Assembly: GCA_045541355.1 (NCBI GenBank) | Contig: JAZQIW010000053.1 | Location: 21,784-85,783 of the forward strand | DNA: 64,000 nucleotides | Source of the DNA: UMGS1387 sp045541355 | Lineage (GTDB): Bacteria > Bacillota > Clostridia > Oscillospirales > CAG-382 | Reading direction: 5' to 3' | Part shown: positions 16,301 to 24,517 of the stretch, piece after piece | How the letters are laid out: each line of letters begins with the position of its first letter | How positions within the stretch are numbered: position 1 is the first letter of the stretch | The notes under the pieces: model-generated | What the model was told of the DNA's origin: nothing | Seen by the model: the letters and a program-made list of their open reading frames with translations, nothing else | Database searches by the model: none | Made by a program: the position numbers and the translations under genes

Positions 16301-17494
16301 ATGAAGAAATTTATACTTTTCGCTTTAATTTGCACTCTTTTCGTTTTGGGTGTTTCAGGCGTCGAGGTTGAAAACGAGGCTTATTACGAGCAATTTAGAG
16401 GAAAGAACATAACCCTCAATGTTTTCAACTGGGGCGAGTACATTTCCGATGGAAGCGAAGGAGCATTAAATGTACTCGACGAATTTGAAAAAATTTCCGG
16501 AATCAAAGTTGTATACAACAACTACGAAACCAACGAGGATTTATATGCAAAGCTTTCGGCAAACAGAGACAACCCTCAGTATGATATTATCATTCCCTCG
16601 GACTACATGATTTCCCGCATGATTCGCGAGGATATGCTTGAAAAAATCAATTATGATAATGTACCAAACATCTCAATGATTGATGACAAGTACAGATATC
16701 CCGACTTTGACCCTACGGGAGAGTACTCTGTTCCGTACACATGGGGTACTGTTGGAATTGTATACAACACAAAATATGTTGCCGAGGAAGATATCGGAAC
16801 CTGGGATTTACTCTGGAATAAAAAATATGCAGGAAATATTCTCATGTTTTCAAACTCAAGAGACGCTTACGGTGTTGCTCTGAAAAAGCTTGGATATTCT
16901 CTCAACTCCACTGACAAAAACGAGATTGAAGAAGCAACAGAAATTCTGAAGCTTCAGCGTTCAGTAAATCAGGCATATGTTATGGACCAGACGTTTGACA
17001 AAATGGAAAATGAATCTGCATATATTGCACCCTACTATGCCGGTGACTGTCTTTCAATGATGGAAAACAACGAAGACCTTTCGTTCTATTATCCAAAAGA
17101 AGGATTTAACATTTTCATTGACTCAATATGCATTCCAAAAGGAGCAAAGCACAAGGAGGCGGCTGAGGCGTTTATCAACTTCCTTTGCGAAACTGAGATT
17201 GCCGCAGCAAATTGTGAGTACATTTGTTACTTTACACCGCATAAGGTTGCAGCATCTATTATCGAATTTGATGAACGCATCTACCCCACTGACCTTCAGC
17301 TTTCAACTGCCGAATCATATATTGCACTTCCGGACAACATCAATTCTCTTTACGATTCAAGCTGGATTGAAGTAAGAAGCAGTCTTGACATCAGTGAAAT
17401 TGTTATGGTTGCAATAATTCTCGGGCTCTCGCTGTCAGTGCTTATAATACTTACAATTTTAAGACGTATGAAAAAGAACAAAATCAACTACTGA
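16301..17494 (+). CDS. potD: Polyamine-binding protein with C-terminal membrane anchor
   Basis: Extracellular substrate receptor of the importer, 397 residues. Residues 1-20 are a signal sequence without a lipobox Cys, unlike most Gram-positive binding proteins. The mature part matches PotD (NVFNWGEYI, FEKISGIKVVYNNYETNED, PYTWGTVGIVYN, YYAGD). A second hydrophobic segment near the end (about 367-388, MVAIILGLSLSVLIILTIL) is followed by RRMKKNK, a cytoplasmic-side positive tail, so the receptor seems tethered by its C-terminus. ATG 16301 follows CGGAGGTG. The substrate, spermidine or putrescine, is by family. Confidence 0.92.
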   Translation: MKKFILFALICTLFVLGVSGVEVENEAYYEQFRGKNITLNVFNWGEYISDGSEGALNVLDEFEKISGIKVVYNNYETNEDLYAKLSANRDNPQYDIIIPSDYMISRMIREDMLEKINYDNVPNISMIDDKYRYPDFDPTGEYSVPYTWGTVGIVYNTKYVAEEDIGTWDLLWNKKYAGNILMFSNSRDAYGVALKKLGYSLNSTDKNEIEEATEILKLQRSVNQAYVMDQTFDKMENESAYIAPYYAGDCLSMMENNEDLSFYYPKEGFNIFIDSICIPKGAKHKEAAEAFINFLCETEIAAANCEYICYFTPHKVAASIIEFDERIYPTDLQLSTAESYIALPDNINSLYDSSWIEVRSSLDISEIVMVAIILGLSLSVLIILTILRRMKKNKINY

Positions 17495-17533
17495 TTTGTT
17501 CACAAATAATTTACTTTATTTTTTGAAAAACTA

Positions 17534-17562
17534 TTTACTTTATCTTCCGATTGTGATACAAT
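17534..17562 (+). promoter_or_regulatory. Sigma-A promoter of rpsO
   Basis: TTTACT (17534-17539), 17 bases, TACAAT (17557-17562), about 130 bases before rpsO. Confidence 0.6.
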
Positions 17563-17595
17563 ATTGCAGTAAGCGTAATTACCCATTACTAAGTT

Positions 17596-17655
17596 CGGGG
17601 AGCAAAGCCTTACCTTAACGGTTAAGAGGTGTTCACCTGCCCCGGTCCCGGTTTT
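17596..17655 (+). promoter_or_regulatory. Structured rpsO 5' leader, candidate S15 autoregulatory site
   Basis: A long-range helix CGGGG-AGCA/TGCCCCG (17596-17604 with 17638-17644) encloses smaller hairpins including AGGTG/CACCT; a further hairpin CCCGG/CGGG follows. Ribosomal protein S15 commonly represses its own mRNA by binding such junctions. That this leader does so is inference from position and folding. Confidence 0.5.
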
Positions 17656-17699
17656 CGGGTCTATTACCTGCAGAAAATAAAGAAAGGTGGAAAACACAA

Positions 17700-17966
17700 A
17701 TGATTACAAAGGAAATCAAGCAGCAGATCATCGATCAGTACAAGACACACGAAGGAGATACAGGTTCTCCTGAGGTTCAGATTGCGGTTCTTACTTACAG
17801 AATCAACTCTCTTAACGAGCATCTCAAGGCAAACCACAACGACCATCACTCCAGACGCGGTCTTCTCAAGATGGTAGGTCACAGAAGAAATCTTCTCGCA
17901 TACCTCACCAAGGTTGACATCAACCGTTACCGTGCAATCGTTGAAAAGCTCGGCCTCAGAAAGTAA
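17700..17966 (+). CDS. rpsO: 30S ribosomal protein S15
   Basis: 88-residue ribosomal protein S15, full family length. Conserved features are HEGDTGSPEVQIAVLT, the INSLNEHLK helix, the HHSRRGLLKMVGHRR rRNA-binding loop and the LGLR C-terminus. It binds the central domain of 16S rRNA early in small-subunit assembly. Ribosome site AAAGGTGG precedes ATG. Promoter upstream, terminator downstream, then pnp: rpsO-pnp is a widespread pair. Confidence 0.98.
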   Translation: MITKEIKQQIIDQYKTHEGDTGSPEVQIAVLTYRINSLNEHLKANHNDHHSRRGLLKMVGHRRNLLAYLTKVDINRYRAIVEKLGLRK

Positions 17967-17977
17967 TAACCACAAAC

Positions 17978-18018
17978 GGGCGAATTGGCGATAAGCTATT
18001 CGCCCTCAATTTCGTTTT
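17978..18018 (+). terminator. Terminator after rpsO
   Basis: Stem GGGCGAAT/ATTCGCCC (17978-17985 with 17998-18005), then TCAATTTCGTTTT. The tail is imperfect, so some read-through into pnp is likely. Confidence 0.7.
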
Positions 18019-18168
18019 AAGAAGGTAGCCTTAGTGTGCATTTTTATATCTTTGGCATTTAATTTTGCGACTTAAGGTTAAGGGTATTAGGTCATGAAAT
18101 TAAGTGCAAAATTTATGAATATGTTCTCCAAGGCTAACAAAAATGATAAATCTAAGGAGGAACAAAAA

Positions 18169-20259
18169 ATGTTTGAAAATTACAGAGTATTTTCTACTAC
18201 TCTCGCCGGCAGAAAGCTTACAGTTGAAACCGGTAAAATCGCACAGCTTGCAAACGGCTCCGCACTTGTAAGATACGGCGACACAGCAATTCTCGCCACA
18301 GCTACGGCAAGCTCAGCGCCCAGAGACGGCATAGACTTTCTTCCCCTGTCAGTTGACTTTGAAGAAAGACTTTACGCAGTTGGTAAAATCCCCGGCTCTT
18401 TCTTGAAGAGAGAAGGAAAGCCCAGCGAAAAGGCTATCCTTACAAGCCGTGTTATTGACAGACCCATAAGACCTCTCTTCCCCAAGGATCTCAGAAATGA
18501 CGTAACACTAAACCTTCTCGTTCTTTCCGTTGACCCTGACTGCAGCCCTGAGGTTACAGGTCTTATTGGTGCTTCTCTTGCCCTTTCCATCTCAGACATT
18601 CCCTGGAACGGTCCTGTGTCCAGCGTATTTGTCGGCATGGTTGACGGTGAGGTTGTTATCAACCCCACAAAGGCTCAGAGAGAAGTAAGCACACTTGAGC
18701 TTACCGTTGCTTCTTCTGCAAAGAAGGTTGTTATGATTGAAGCAGGCGCGAAGGAAATTTCCGATGATGCTATGTTTGATGCAATCATGAAAGCACATGA
18801 AGTTAACCAGGAAATTGTTAAATTTATTGAGCACGTTCAGAGCGAAATCGGTAAGACAAAGTTTGAGTACGCGTCCTGCGATGTTGACCATGACCTTTAT
18901 GACAAGATTGCAGAATACGCTATTGACAAAGTAAAGTACGCGCTTGATACAGATGACAAGAATGTCAGAGAAGAGAGACTCAACAGCGTTTATGCCGATG
19001 TTGAAGCATTTGTTGCTGAACAGTATCCCGACGAAGACAGAAAAGCTGAAATGGGAGAATGTCTCTACAAGCTCCAGAAGTTTGTTGTCAGAAGATGGCT
19101 TCTCGACGAAGGCAAGCGTGTTGACGGCAGACGCCTTGACGAAATAAGACCTCTTGCTTCCGAAGTTGGTGTTCTTCCCAGAACTCATGGTTCTGCGCTC
19201 TTTACTCGCGGTCAGACACAGGTTCTTACTATCGCAACACTCGGTCTTGTTGGCGAACAGCAGCTTCTTGACGGTATTGATGATGAGGAATACAAGAGAT
19301 ATATGCACCACTACAATATGCCCAGCTACTCTGTTGGTGAAACAAAGCCCTCCAGAGGTCCCGGCAGACGTGAAATCGGTCACGGTGCACTTGCAGAGCG
19401 TGCTCTTCTCCCTGTAATTCCTTCCGTTGAAGAGTTCCCCTACTCTATCAGACTTGTTTCTGAGGTAGTTTCTTCAAACGGTTCAACCTCTCAGGGTTCT
19501 ATCTGCGCTTCTACTCTTGCTCTTATGGATGCAGGTGTTCCGATTAAGGATCCCGTAGCCGGTATTTCCTGCGGTCTTATTACCGAAGGCGACAGATGGA
19601 TGACAATGGTCGATATTCAGGGTCTTGAAGACTTCTTTGGTGATATGGACTTTAAGGTTGCAGGTACAAAGAACGGTATCACAGCCATTCAGATGGACCT
19701 TAAGATTGACGGTCTTACACCTGAAATTATCAAGGCTGCTTTTGCTCAGACACACACCGCAAGAGACTACATCCTTGATGAAGTAATGCTCAAGGCAATT
19801 GACAAGCCTCGTGCCGATGTTTCCGATTACGCTCCCAAGATGATTACAATAAAGATTGACCCCGAAAAAATCGGTGACGTTATCGGTAAGGGCGGTAAGG
19901 TAATTCAGGCAATCACAGCTGAAACAGGCGCAAAGATTGACATTGAAGATGACGGTACAGTATTTATTGCTGCCATCGACAAAAATGCAGGTCTCAAGGC
20001 AAAATCAATCGTCGAAGCAATTGCTTTTGATCCCGAACCCGGTGCTGTATTTGTAGGTAAGGTAACAAGACTTATGTCCTTTGGTGCATTTGTTGAAATT
20101 GCTCCCGGCAAGGAAGGTCTTGTACACATTTCTAAGCTTGCAAAGGAACGTGTTGAAAAGGTTGAAGATGTTGTAAACGTAGGCGACGAAATCAAGGTTA
20201 AGGTACTTGAAATCGACGACAAGGGCAGAATCAATCTTTCCAGAAAAGACGCCATCTAA
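18169..20259 (+). CDS. pnp: Polyribonucleotide nucleotidyltransferase (PNPase)
   Basis: Phosphorolytic 3'-5' exoribonuclease of RNA turnover, 696 residues from ATG 18169, which has a perfect AAGGAGG eight bases before it. The frame extends 25 codons upstream to ATG 18094, but that start lacks a ribosome site. Two RNase PH-like domains are visible (first with FLPLSVDFEERLYA, second with TRGQTQVL and the SNGSTSQGSICA loop), then a KH domain (VIGKGGKVIQAI, about 575-590) and an S1 domain at the end (VGKVTRLMSFGAFVEI). All expected parts are present. Confidence 0.97.
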   Translation: MFENYRVFSTTLAGRKLTVETGKIAQLANGSALVRYGDTAILATATASSAPRDGIDFLPLSVDFEERLYAVGKIPGSFLKREGKPSEKAILTSRVIDRPIRPLFPKDLRNDVTLNLLVLSVDPDCSPEVTGLIGASLALSISDIPWNGPVSSVFVGMVDGEVVINPTKAQREVSTLELTVASSAKKVVMIEAGAKEISDDAMFDAIMKAHEVNQEIVKFIEHVQSEIGKTKFEYASCDVDHDLYDKIAEYAIDKVKYALDTDDKNVREERLNSVYADVEAFVAEQYPDEDRKAEMGECLYKLQKFVVRRWLLDEGKRVDGRRLDEIRPLASEVGVLPRTHGSALFTRGQTQVLTIATLGLVGEQQLLDGIDDEEYKRYMHHYNMPSYSVGETKPSRGPGRREIGHGALAERALLPVIPSVEEFPYSIRLVSEVVSSNGSTSQGSICASTLALMDAGVPIKDPVAGISCGLITEGDRWMTMVDIQGLEDFFGDMDFKVAGTKNGITAIQMDLKIDGLTPEIIKAAFAQTHTARDYILDEVMLKAIDKPRADVSDYAPKMITIKIDPEKIGDVIGKGGKVIQAITAETGAKIDIEDDGTVFIAAIDKNAGLKAKSIVEAIAFDPEPGAVFVGKVTRLMSFGAFVEIAPGKEGLVHISKLAKERVEKVEDVVNVGDEIKVKVLEIDDKGRINLSRKDAI

Positions 20260-20271
20260 CCAATACATTGT

Positions 20272-20300
20272 CAAGCGGAAGAAATTCCGCTTGATTTTTT
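20272..20300 (+). terminator. Terminator after pnp
   Basis: Perfect nine-base stem CAAGCGGAA/TTCCGCTTG with GAAA tetraloop (20272-20293), then ATTTTTTG. Confidence 0.92.
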
Positions 20301-20335
20301 GAATTTTATGTCTGTGAAGATTTAGGAGAATTTCT

Positions 20336-21052
20336 ATGGAAGAAATGAGATTACAGAAATATATTTCTGATTGCGGTCTTATGTCAAGAAGAGCTGCTGA
20401 AAAGGAAATTGAAAAAGGATTTTTCAAAGTCAATGGAATCAGAGCTGAAATCGGTCAGAAAATTAATCCCGACAAGGATGAAATCGAATATAAAGGAAAG
20501 CTTGTCAAGGGTGGCAGTAAAAAGGTCTATGTTATGCTGTATAAGCCGCGCGGATATGTTACAACAATGAGTGATGATGAGGGCAGAAAGTGCATTCCTG
20601 AGCTTTTAGATGAGATACCCGAACGCGTCTACCCCTGCGGACGTCTTGATATGGATTCCGAAGGGCTTCTCATTCTCACAAACGACGGTGAGGTTGCAAA
20701 CAAGCTTATGCACCCAAAACACCATGTTGAAAAAATATACCATGTAAAGGTTAAGGGTGAGATTGAGCCCGAAACACTCGTACTGCTTAATTCTCCCATG
20801 ATAATTGATGACTATAAAATTAAACCGGTAAAGGTTTCAATAATTGAACGCAAAGAAGGAAATACTATTCTAAGATTCATACTTTCAGAGGGAAGAAACA
20901 GGCAAATCAGAAAAATGTGCGAGCAGGCACACCTGAATATCACTCGCTTAAAGCGAGTTGCAGTCGGAGATTTGACAATAGGTATGTTAAAGCCCGGTCA
21001 ATGGAAATACATGAATTATAACGAAATCAGCATATTGAAGAATATGTCCTAA
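20336..21052 (+). CDS. rluB: RsuA/RluB-family pseudouridine synthase
   Basis: 238-residue rRNA pseudouridine synthase. An S4 RNA-binding domain starts the protein (MRLQKYISDCGLMSRRAAEKEI), followed by the catalytic domain with the GRLDMDSEGLLILTNDG motif holding the catalytic Asp, and the RNRQIRKM motif near the C-terminus. The family modifies 23S (RluB) or 16S (RsuA) rRNA; Firmicutes members are usually named RluB, but the exact target cannot be settled here. Ribosome site AGGAG precedes ATG. Short gap of 12 bases to the next gene suggests an operon. Confidence 0.9.
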   Translation: MEEMRLQKYISDCGLMSRRAAEKEIEKGFFKVNGIRAEIGQKINPDKDEIEYKGKLVKGGSKKVYVMLYKPRGYVTTMSDDEGRKCIPELLDEIPERVYPCGRLDMDSEGLLILTNDGEVANKLMHPKHHVEKIYHVKVKGEIEPETLVLLNSPMIIDDYKIKPVKVSIIERKEGNTILRFILSEGRNRQIRKMCEQAHLNITRLKRVAVGDLTIGMLKPGQWKYMNYNEISILKNMS

Positions 21053-21064
21053 GAGGTATACAAA

Positions 21065-21466
21065 ATGATAGCAATAAAACCTGTTTATACAAGCTATGAA
21101 CGTGAAGAATATATGAAACCCTTCGGAATTGTTCCCAAGGACAATCAAGTTGTAATTGCTGCTATCAATGACGGCAGATTTGTCGGTGCTGCGCTTGTTT
21201 CATTCAAGGACAATACGGGAACGGTACACCTGATGAGTCTTATTGACGGTTATGATGATTACATCGACAGATTTCTTATCGGAAAGGCAGCACTTAACTT
21301 TCTCGATCTGTCCGGAGCAAAGGATATAACCTATACCGGAGATGACGAAAAGCTTGCCAAGTCTCTCGGATTCAAGCTTGTAAACCAGCATATGAAAATC
21401 GACCTTACAGGATACTTTGACGGAGCACACGAGGGTTGCGGCGGACACAATTCGGAGGTCAAATAA
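21065..21466 (+). CDS. GNAT-like small protein of unknown function
   Basis: A 133-residue soluble protein. Alternating strands and helices (VVIAAINDGRFVGAALVSF, then a C-terminal half ending in LAKSLGFKLVNQHMKIDL) look like a compact GNAT acyltransferase fold, in which a late 'xxGF' segment is usual. A canonical acetyl-CoA loop (Q/RxxGxG/A) is not evident, so activity is doubtful. It ends in a His/Gly/Cys-rich tail (HEGCGGHN). Its stop codon overlaps the next start (TAATG), so the two proteins are translationally coupled. Confidence 0.6.
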   Translation: MIAIKPVYTSYEREEYMKPFGIVPKDNQVVIAAINDGRFVGAALVSFKDNTGTVHLMSLIDGYDDYIDRFLIGKAALNFLDLSGAKDITYTGDDEKLAKSLGFKLVNQHMKIDLTGYFDGAHEGCGGHNSEVK

Positions 21467-22401
21467 TGGGAGATTACAGCGTTAGAGTAATTGAAAAGAT
21501 AATTGTTCTTTTTATTGCTATGATTGCAGGCTATATAGCTAAAAAAGGAAAGCTTATAAGCGGCGAGAGCACAAAATCACTGTCATCATTGCTTGTTTAT
21601 ATTACAAATCCTTGTTTGATTGTTTGTTCCCTTCAAAGAGAATATGACTCAAACCTTTTGATTACGGCAGCAAATGTTTTTGCTCTATCGGTTGCTGTTC
21701 ACTCGCTTCTTGCAATATTCTCACATTTCATATTCAGACACGTTAAGAATAAAAGCGAGAGAAGCGTCTACTCCTACGGTTTGACATACAGCAATTGCGG
21801 TTATATGGGATTTCCTCTTATGATGGCAATTTTCAAAGATGACCCGCAGCTCGGTTTGTTCTACGGAGTTATTTTTGTAACAGCATTTAATCTTTTCTCA
21901 TGGACTCATGGCATTATTGTTATGAGCAATGAAGGTAAGATTCCGTGGAAAAAGCTCGTATTAAACCCTGCGCTTATCGCCGTCATAATCAGCATGGTTT
22001 TATTCCTTGGAAGAATTATGCTTCCGAAAACAATAAATGACGGACTTACTCTTGTCGGCGACATGACATTTCCGCTATCAATGATAATAATAGGAAGTCT
22101 GCTTGCTGACATGAAGCTGTTAAAGATTCTGTCTCAAAAAAAGCTGTATCTGTTTTCGGCATTAACTTTATTGGTAGTTCCTGCAATTATGCTTATTATT
22201 GCCAAGCTTTTAGGGCTTCCGGAATATCTTTCCATTGTAGGCATTACCATGTGTGCTGCTCCCGTTGCGGCAAACACGGCAGTAACTGCTGAGGTTTACG
22301 ATAACGACTCGGCACTCGCCGCAAGACTTGTTGGTATTACTACCCTATTCTGTCTTGTTACAATGCCATTCATGCTATGGTTAGCAGAGATTATATTATA
22401 A
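21466..22401 (+). CDS. AEC (auxin efflux carrier) family permease
   Basis: 311-residue membrane protein with about ten helices in the two five-helix bundles typical of AEC permeases, including the TNPCLIVCSL and SNCGYMGFPLMMA segments and the C-terminal MCAAPVAANTAVTAEVY motif. Bacterial members move dicarboxylates or similar anions; the substrate is not predictable. ATG 21466 follows GGAGGTC; an upstream in-frame start at 21436 would run inside the previous gene. A strong terminator follows. Confidence 0.88.
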   Translation: MGDYSVRVIEKIIVLFIAMIAGYIAKKGKLISGESTKSLSSLLVYITNPCLIVCSLQREYDSNLLITAANVFALSVAVHSLLAIFSHFIFRHVKNKSERSVYSYGLTYSNCGYMGFPLMMAIFKDDPQLGLFYGVIFVTAFNLFSWTHGIIVMSNEGKIPWKKLVLNPALIAVIISMVLFLGRIMLPKTINDGLTLVGDMTFPLSMIIIGSLLADMKLLKILSQKKLYLFSALTLLVVPAIMLIIAKLLGLPEYLSIVGITMCAAPVAANTAVTAEVYDNDSALAARLVGITTLFCLVTMPFMLWLAEIIL

Positions 22402-22406
22402 AACAA

Positions 22407-22438
22407 AGCCTGCGATGATGATCGCAGGCTTAACTATT
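22407..22438 (+). terminator. Terminator after the AEC permease
   Basis: Perfect ten-base stem AGCCTGCGAT/ATCGCAGGCT with GATG loop (22407-22430). The downstream T-run is short (TAACTATT). Confidence 0.75.
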
Positions 22439-22500
22439 ATCAGTATAAACTAAAATGATTTTTGTAAAGTTAGGTAAGACTTAATTAATAATGAATAATA

Positions 22501-22527
22501 TAAAAAGAAACCCTGTCTTTCGACAGG
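22501..22527 (-). terminator. Terminator of tRNA-Leu
   Basis: On the minus strand CCTGTC-GAAA-GACAGG (22527-22512), then GTTTCTTTTT. It lies ten bases past the tRNA 3' end. Confidence 0.9.
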
Positions 22528-22536
22528 ATTCTCTTT

Positions 22537-22622
22537 TGGTGCCGGTGGTGGGACTTGAACCCACACGGTATCGCTACCAACGGATTTTGAGTCCGTCGCG
22601 TCTGCCATTCCACCACACCGGC
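22537..22622 (-). tRNA. tRNA-Leu (anticodon CAA)
   Basis: Minus-strand class II tRNA. Acceptor arms GCCGGTG and CACCGGC pair fully, with discriminator A and an encoded CCA. The anticodon stem is ACGGA/TCCGT with loop CTCAAAA, giving anticodon CAA for UUG. A long variable arm (TGGTAGCGATACCG) and a standard T arm (GTGGG-TTCAAGT-CCCAC) support Leu. Confidence 0.95.
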
Positions 22623-22648
22623 ATATTCAGTCTTTTCACAACGGATAT

Positions 22649-22677
22649 ATAATAACACAAAACAGCATTTTTGTCAA
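22649..22677 (-). promoter_or_regulatory. Sigma-A promoter of tRNA-Leu
   Basis: Minus strand TTGACA (22677-22672), 17 bases, TATTAT (22654-22649), about 27 bases before the tRNA. Confidence 0.85.
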
Positions 22678-22795
22678 TACAATTACAGCACAAATTCGTA
22701 TATTTTGCGAAATTCAAAAATGAAGAAATTTGATGGCAAATTATAAGTTAATTTCATAAAAATCATTATTACTATTGAAAATAAAGCAAAAATGT

Positions 22796-22824
22796 AGTAA
22801 AATAAAAATGCCCCTTACGGGGCA
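22796..22824 (-). terminator. Terminator of the Asn-rich small gene
   Basis: Minus strand TGCCCC-GTAA-GGGGCA (22824-22809), then TTTTTATTTTAC. It ends the small gene at 22848-22994 and supports its reality. Confidence 0.85.
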
Positions 22825-22847
22825 AATGAGAAAAAGCGATGTTCAGA

Positions 22848-22994
22848 TTACTTACTGTTCTTAGAATTATTATTCTGATTCTTATTTTCGTTCTTGTTCT
22901 GACTCATAGGGTCATTCTGGCTTGAAGGACCGTTGTTATTCTGCTTGTTGGAATAGTTCTGTTCATTCTTATTCTTGGAATTCTTGTTTGACAT
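22848..22994 (-). CDS. Asn/Lys/Gln-rich 48-residue protein
   Basis: A very small gene: ATG at 22994, preceded by AGGAG at about ten bases, 48 codons, TAA at 22848, and a strong terminator 24 bases on. The product (begins MSNKNSKNKNEQNY, ends NNNSKNSK) is about one third Asn, plus Lys, Ser and Gln, with no hydrophobic core and no Cys, so it is probably disordered. Composition recalls small acid-soluble spore proteins of the gamma type and other tiny spore proteins, but no diagnostic motif is present; function unknown. The complete gene anatomy argues against chance. Confidence 0.72.
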   Translation of the reverse strand: MSNKNSKNKNEQNYSNKQNNNGPSSQNDPMSQNKNENKNQNNNSKNSK

Positions 22995-23076
22995 AACATC
23001 AATACTCCTTTTTTATTTGGTATTGATATTATTTGCAAGTTTTGAAAAAATAATTCACATAAAGGGGATTTTTATT

Positions 23077-24048
23077 ATGAAATTTTATCCGCTGAAGTTA
23101 AAGCCCGTTACCAAATCCATTATCTGGGGAGGCAACTATCTTAAAGAAAACTTCGGATTCACAAGCAATGATGAAAACATTGCCGAAGCATGGCTTGCTA
23201 CTTGCAGACCTGACGGCGTAAACCTCATCGAAAACGGCGAATATGAAGGCAAAACTTTTGAAGACTATATAAAGGACGCAGGAATAGACAACGTATGCGG
23301 TGATTTTGATGCCTTTCCCCTGCTCATAAAGTTCATAGATGCAAACGACAGGCTTTCTGTTCAGGTACATCCCGATGACATTTATGCCAAGGCAAACGGA
23401 CTTGATGCAGGAAAAACCGAGATGTGGTACATCGTTGACTGCAAGGAAGGTGCAAAGCTTGTATACGGGCTCAAATCCGAGGAAGCACCGACATTTGAAG
23501 AGATTGAACAGGCAAACAACAAAGGAAAACTCTCCGATATGTTAAACTACGCTGACGTTCACAAGGGTGACTGCTTCTTTATTCCTGCAGGACTTGTTCA
23601 TGCAATCGGTGAAGGTATTGTAATTGCCGAAATCCAGCAAAACTCAAACACTACATACCGCCTTTATGACTATGACAGAGTAGGTAAAGACGGCAAAAAG
23701 AGAGAGCTTCATATTCAAAAAGCATCAGAGGTTATTAAAACCCAGTTCCCTGACGAATATGTTTCGGGCAAGGTTATTTCCGACAAAGACGGCGAAAGAA
23801 CAGAAATTCTTTGCAAGTGCGACCTTTTCTGCGTTATCAAATACAATCTTGCAAGCGGAAAGAGTGCTTTCTTTGAAGAAGGCAGTATGAAGAGCATCAT
23901 TTGTCTTGACGGCAAAGGTGTTATCTCCTGTGACGGTGTGGATTATCCGGTGAACAAGGGTGACTCCTATCTTATTCCTAAGGCTTGCGACGGATTTGTT
24001 GTTAAATCTGAAAGTGATGAGTTTGAGGTAATCGTTTCGGAGGCGTAA
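23077..24048 (+). CDS. manA: Mannose-6-phosphate isomerase, class I
   Basis: Zinc-dependent isomerase interconverting mannose 6-phosphate and fructose 6-phosphate, 323 residues, the usual length of the short Firmicutes form. Motifs: the QVHPDD metal-binding segment (residues about 95-100), KTEMWYI, the IPAGLVHAIG segment and EIQQNSNTTYRLYDY. A C-terminal cupin strand region completes the fold. ATG 23077 after AAAGGGGA is preferred; the frame is open upstream to 22975 but that part crosses the promoter area of the divergent small gene. Confidence 0.93.
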   Translation: MKFYPLKLKPVTKSIIWGGNYLKENFGFTSNDENIAEAWLATCRPDGVNLIENGEYEGKTFEDYIKDAGIDNVCGDFDAFPLLIKFIDANDRLSVQVHPDDIYAKANGLDAGKTEMWYIVDCKEGAKLVYGLKSEEAPTFEEIEQANNKGKLSDMLNYADVHKGDCFFIPAGLVHAIGEGIVIAEIQQNSNTTYRLYDYDRVGKDGKKRELHIQKASEVIKTQFPDEYVSGKVISDKDGERTEILCKCDLFCVIKYNLASGKSAFFEEGSMKSIICLDGKGVISCDGVDYPVNKGDSYLIPKACDGFVVKSESDEFEVIVSEA

Positions 24049-24058
24049 TTGTGTTTTT

Positions 24059-24517
24059 ATGATTAGTTATATAATCACTTTGATTATTTTTATTATATGC
24101 ACTATTCTCACAATATTTAACAAATCAATTATTTGTTTTGAGGAAACTTCATTTGCTTGTCTTATATTTTTTATATTTACTCTGTTTCTTTCGTTTCAGG
24201 ACATACTTTTTTCAAAAAGTAATCTTGAGAGTCTAAATTCCGGTGACAACATACTTTGGACATATGAAGAAAAAGTAATAGTATATAGAATAAGAGGACT
24301 TGTCTTATTGCCATCTTCAGTGTTTCAATTCTTCTTAATATTTACATTCGGTTTTTATACTAAACTAATATTAACATCAGTTATTTTTGTATTTAGTTAT
24401 GCAATTGCAATATTAAGTTCATACCTTGGAACAAAGAAACTTATTATTTCAAGATTAAATAAAGAAGAAAACGAACGCAAACAGCAAGAAATCAATGAAG
24501 AACTTGGAAAAATATAA
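24059..24517 (+). CDS. Small membrane protein of unknown function
   Basis: 152 residues with four likely membrane helices: about 2-20 (IITLIIFIICTILTIFN), 28-50, 80-100 and 103-125, then a charged helical tail (RLNKEENERKQQEINEEL). No family is recognised. The gene is clearly more AT-rich than manA, and its ribosome site (GGAGG inside the manA end) is 15 bases away, which is long, so expression may be weak or the gene a later insertion. It ends exactly where a palindromic repeat element begins, the stop codon's last base being the first base of the repeat. Confidence 0.6.
   Translation: MISYIITLIIFIICTILTIFNKSIICFEETSFACLIFFIFTLFLSFQDILFSKSNLESLNSGDNILWTYEEKVIVYRIRGLVLLPSSVFQFFLIFTFGFYTKLILTSVIFVFSYAIAILSSYLGTKKLIISRLNKEENERKQQEINEELGKI

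Noticed and set aside
18094..18168. Longer PNPase start at ATG 18094
   Set aside because: It lacks a Shine-Dalgarno site, whereas ATG 18169 has a perfect AAGGAGG and gives the family N-terminus.
18592..19383. Long open frame on the strand opposite pnp (over 260 codons)
   Set aside because: It is an antisense shadow of pnp: no ribosome site, no protein family, Cys/Asn/Phe-rich composition typical of reversed coding sequence.
23045..23076. Promoter search for manA
   Set aside because: Several TTG- and TAT-like stretches exist in this AT-rich divergent region, but none has correct spacing, so no promoter is claimed.
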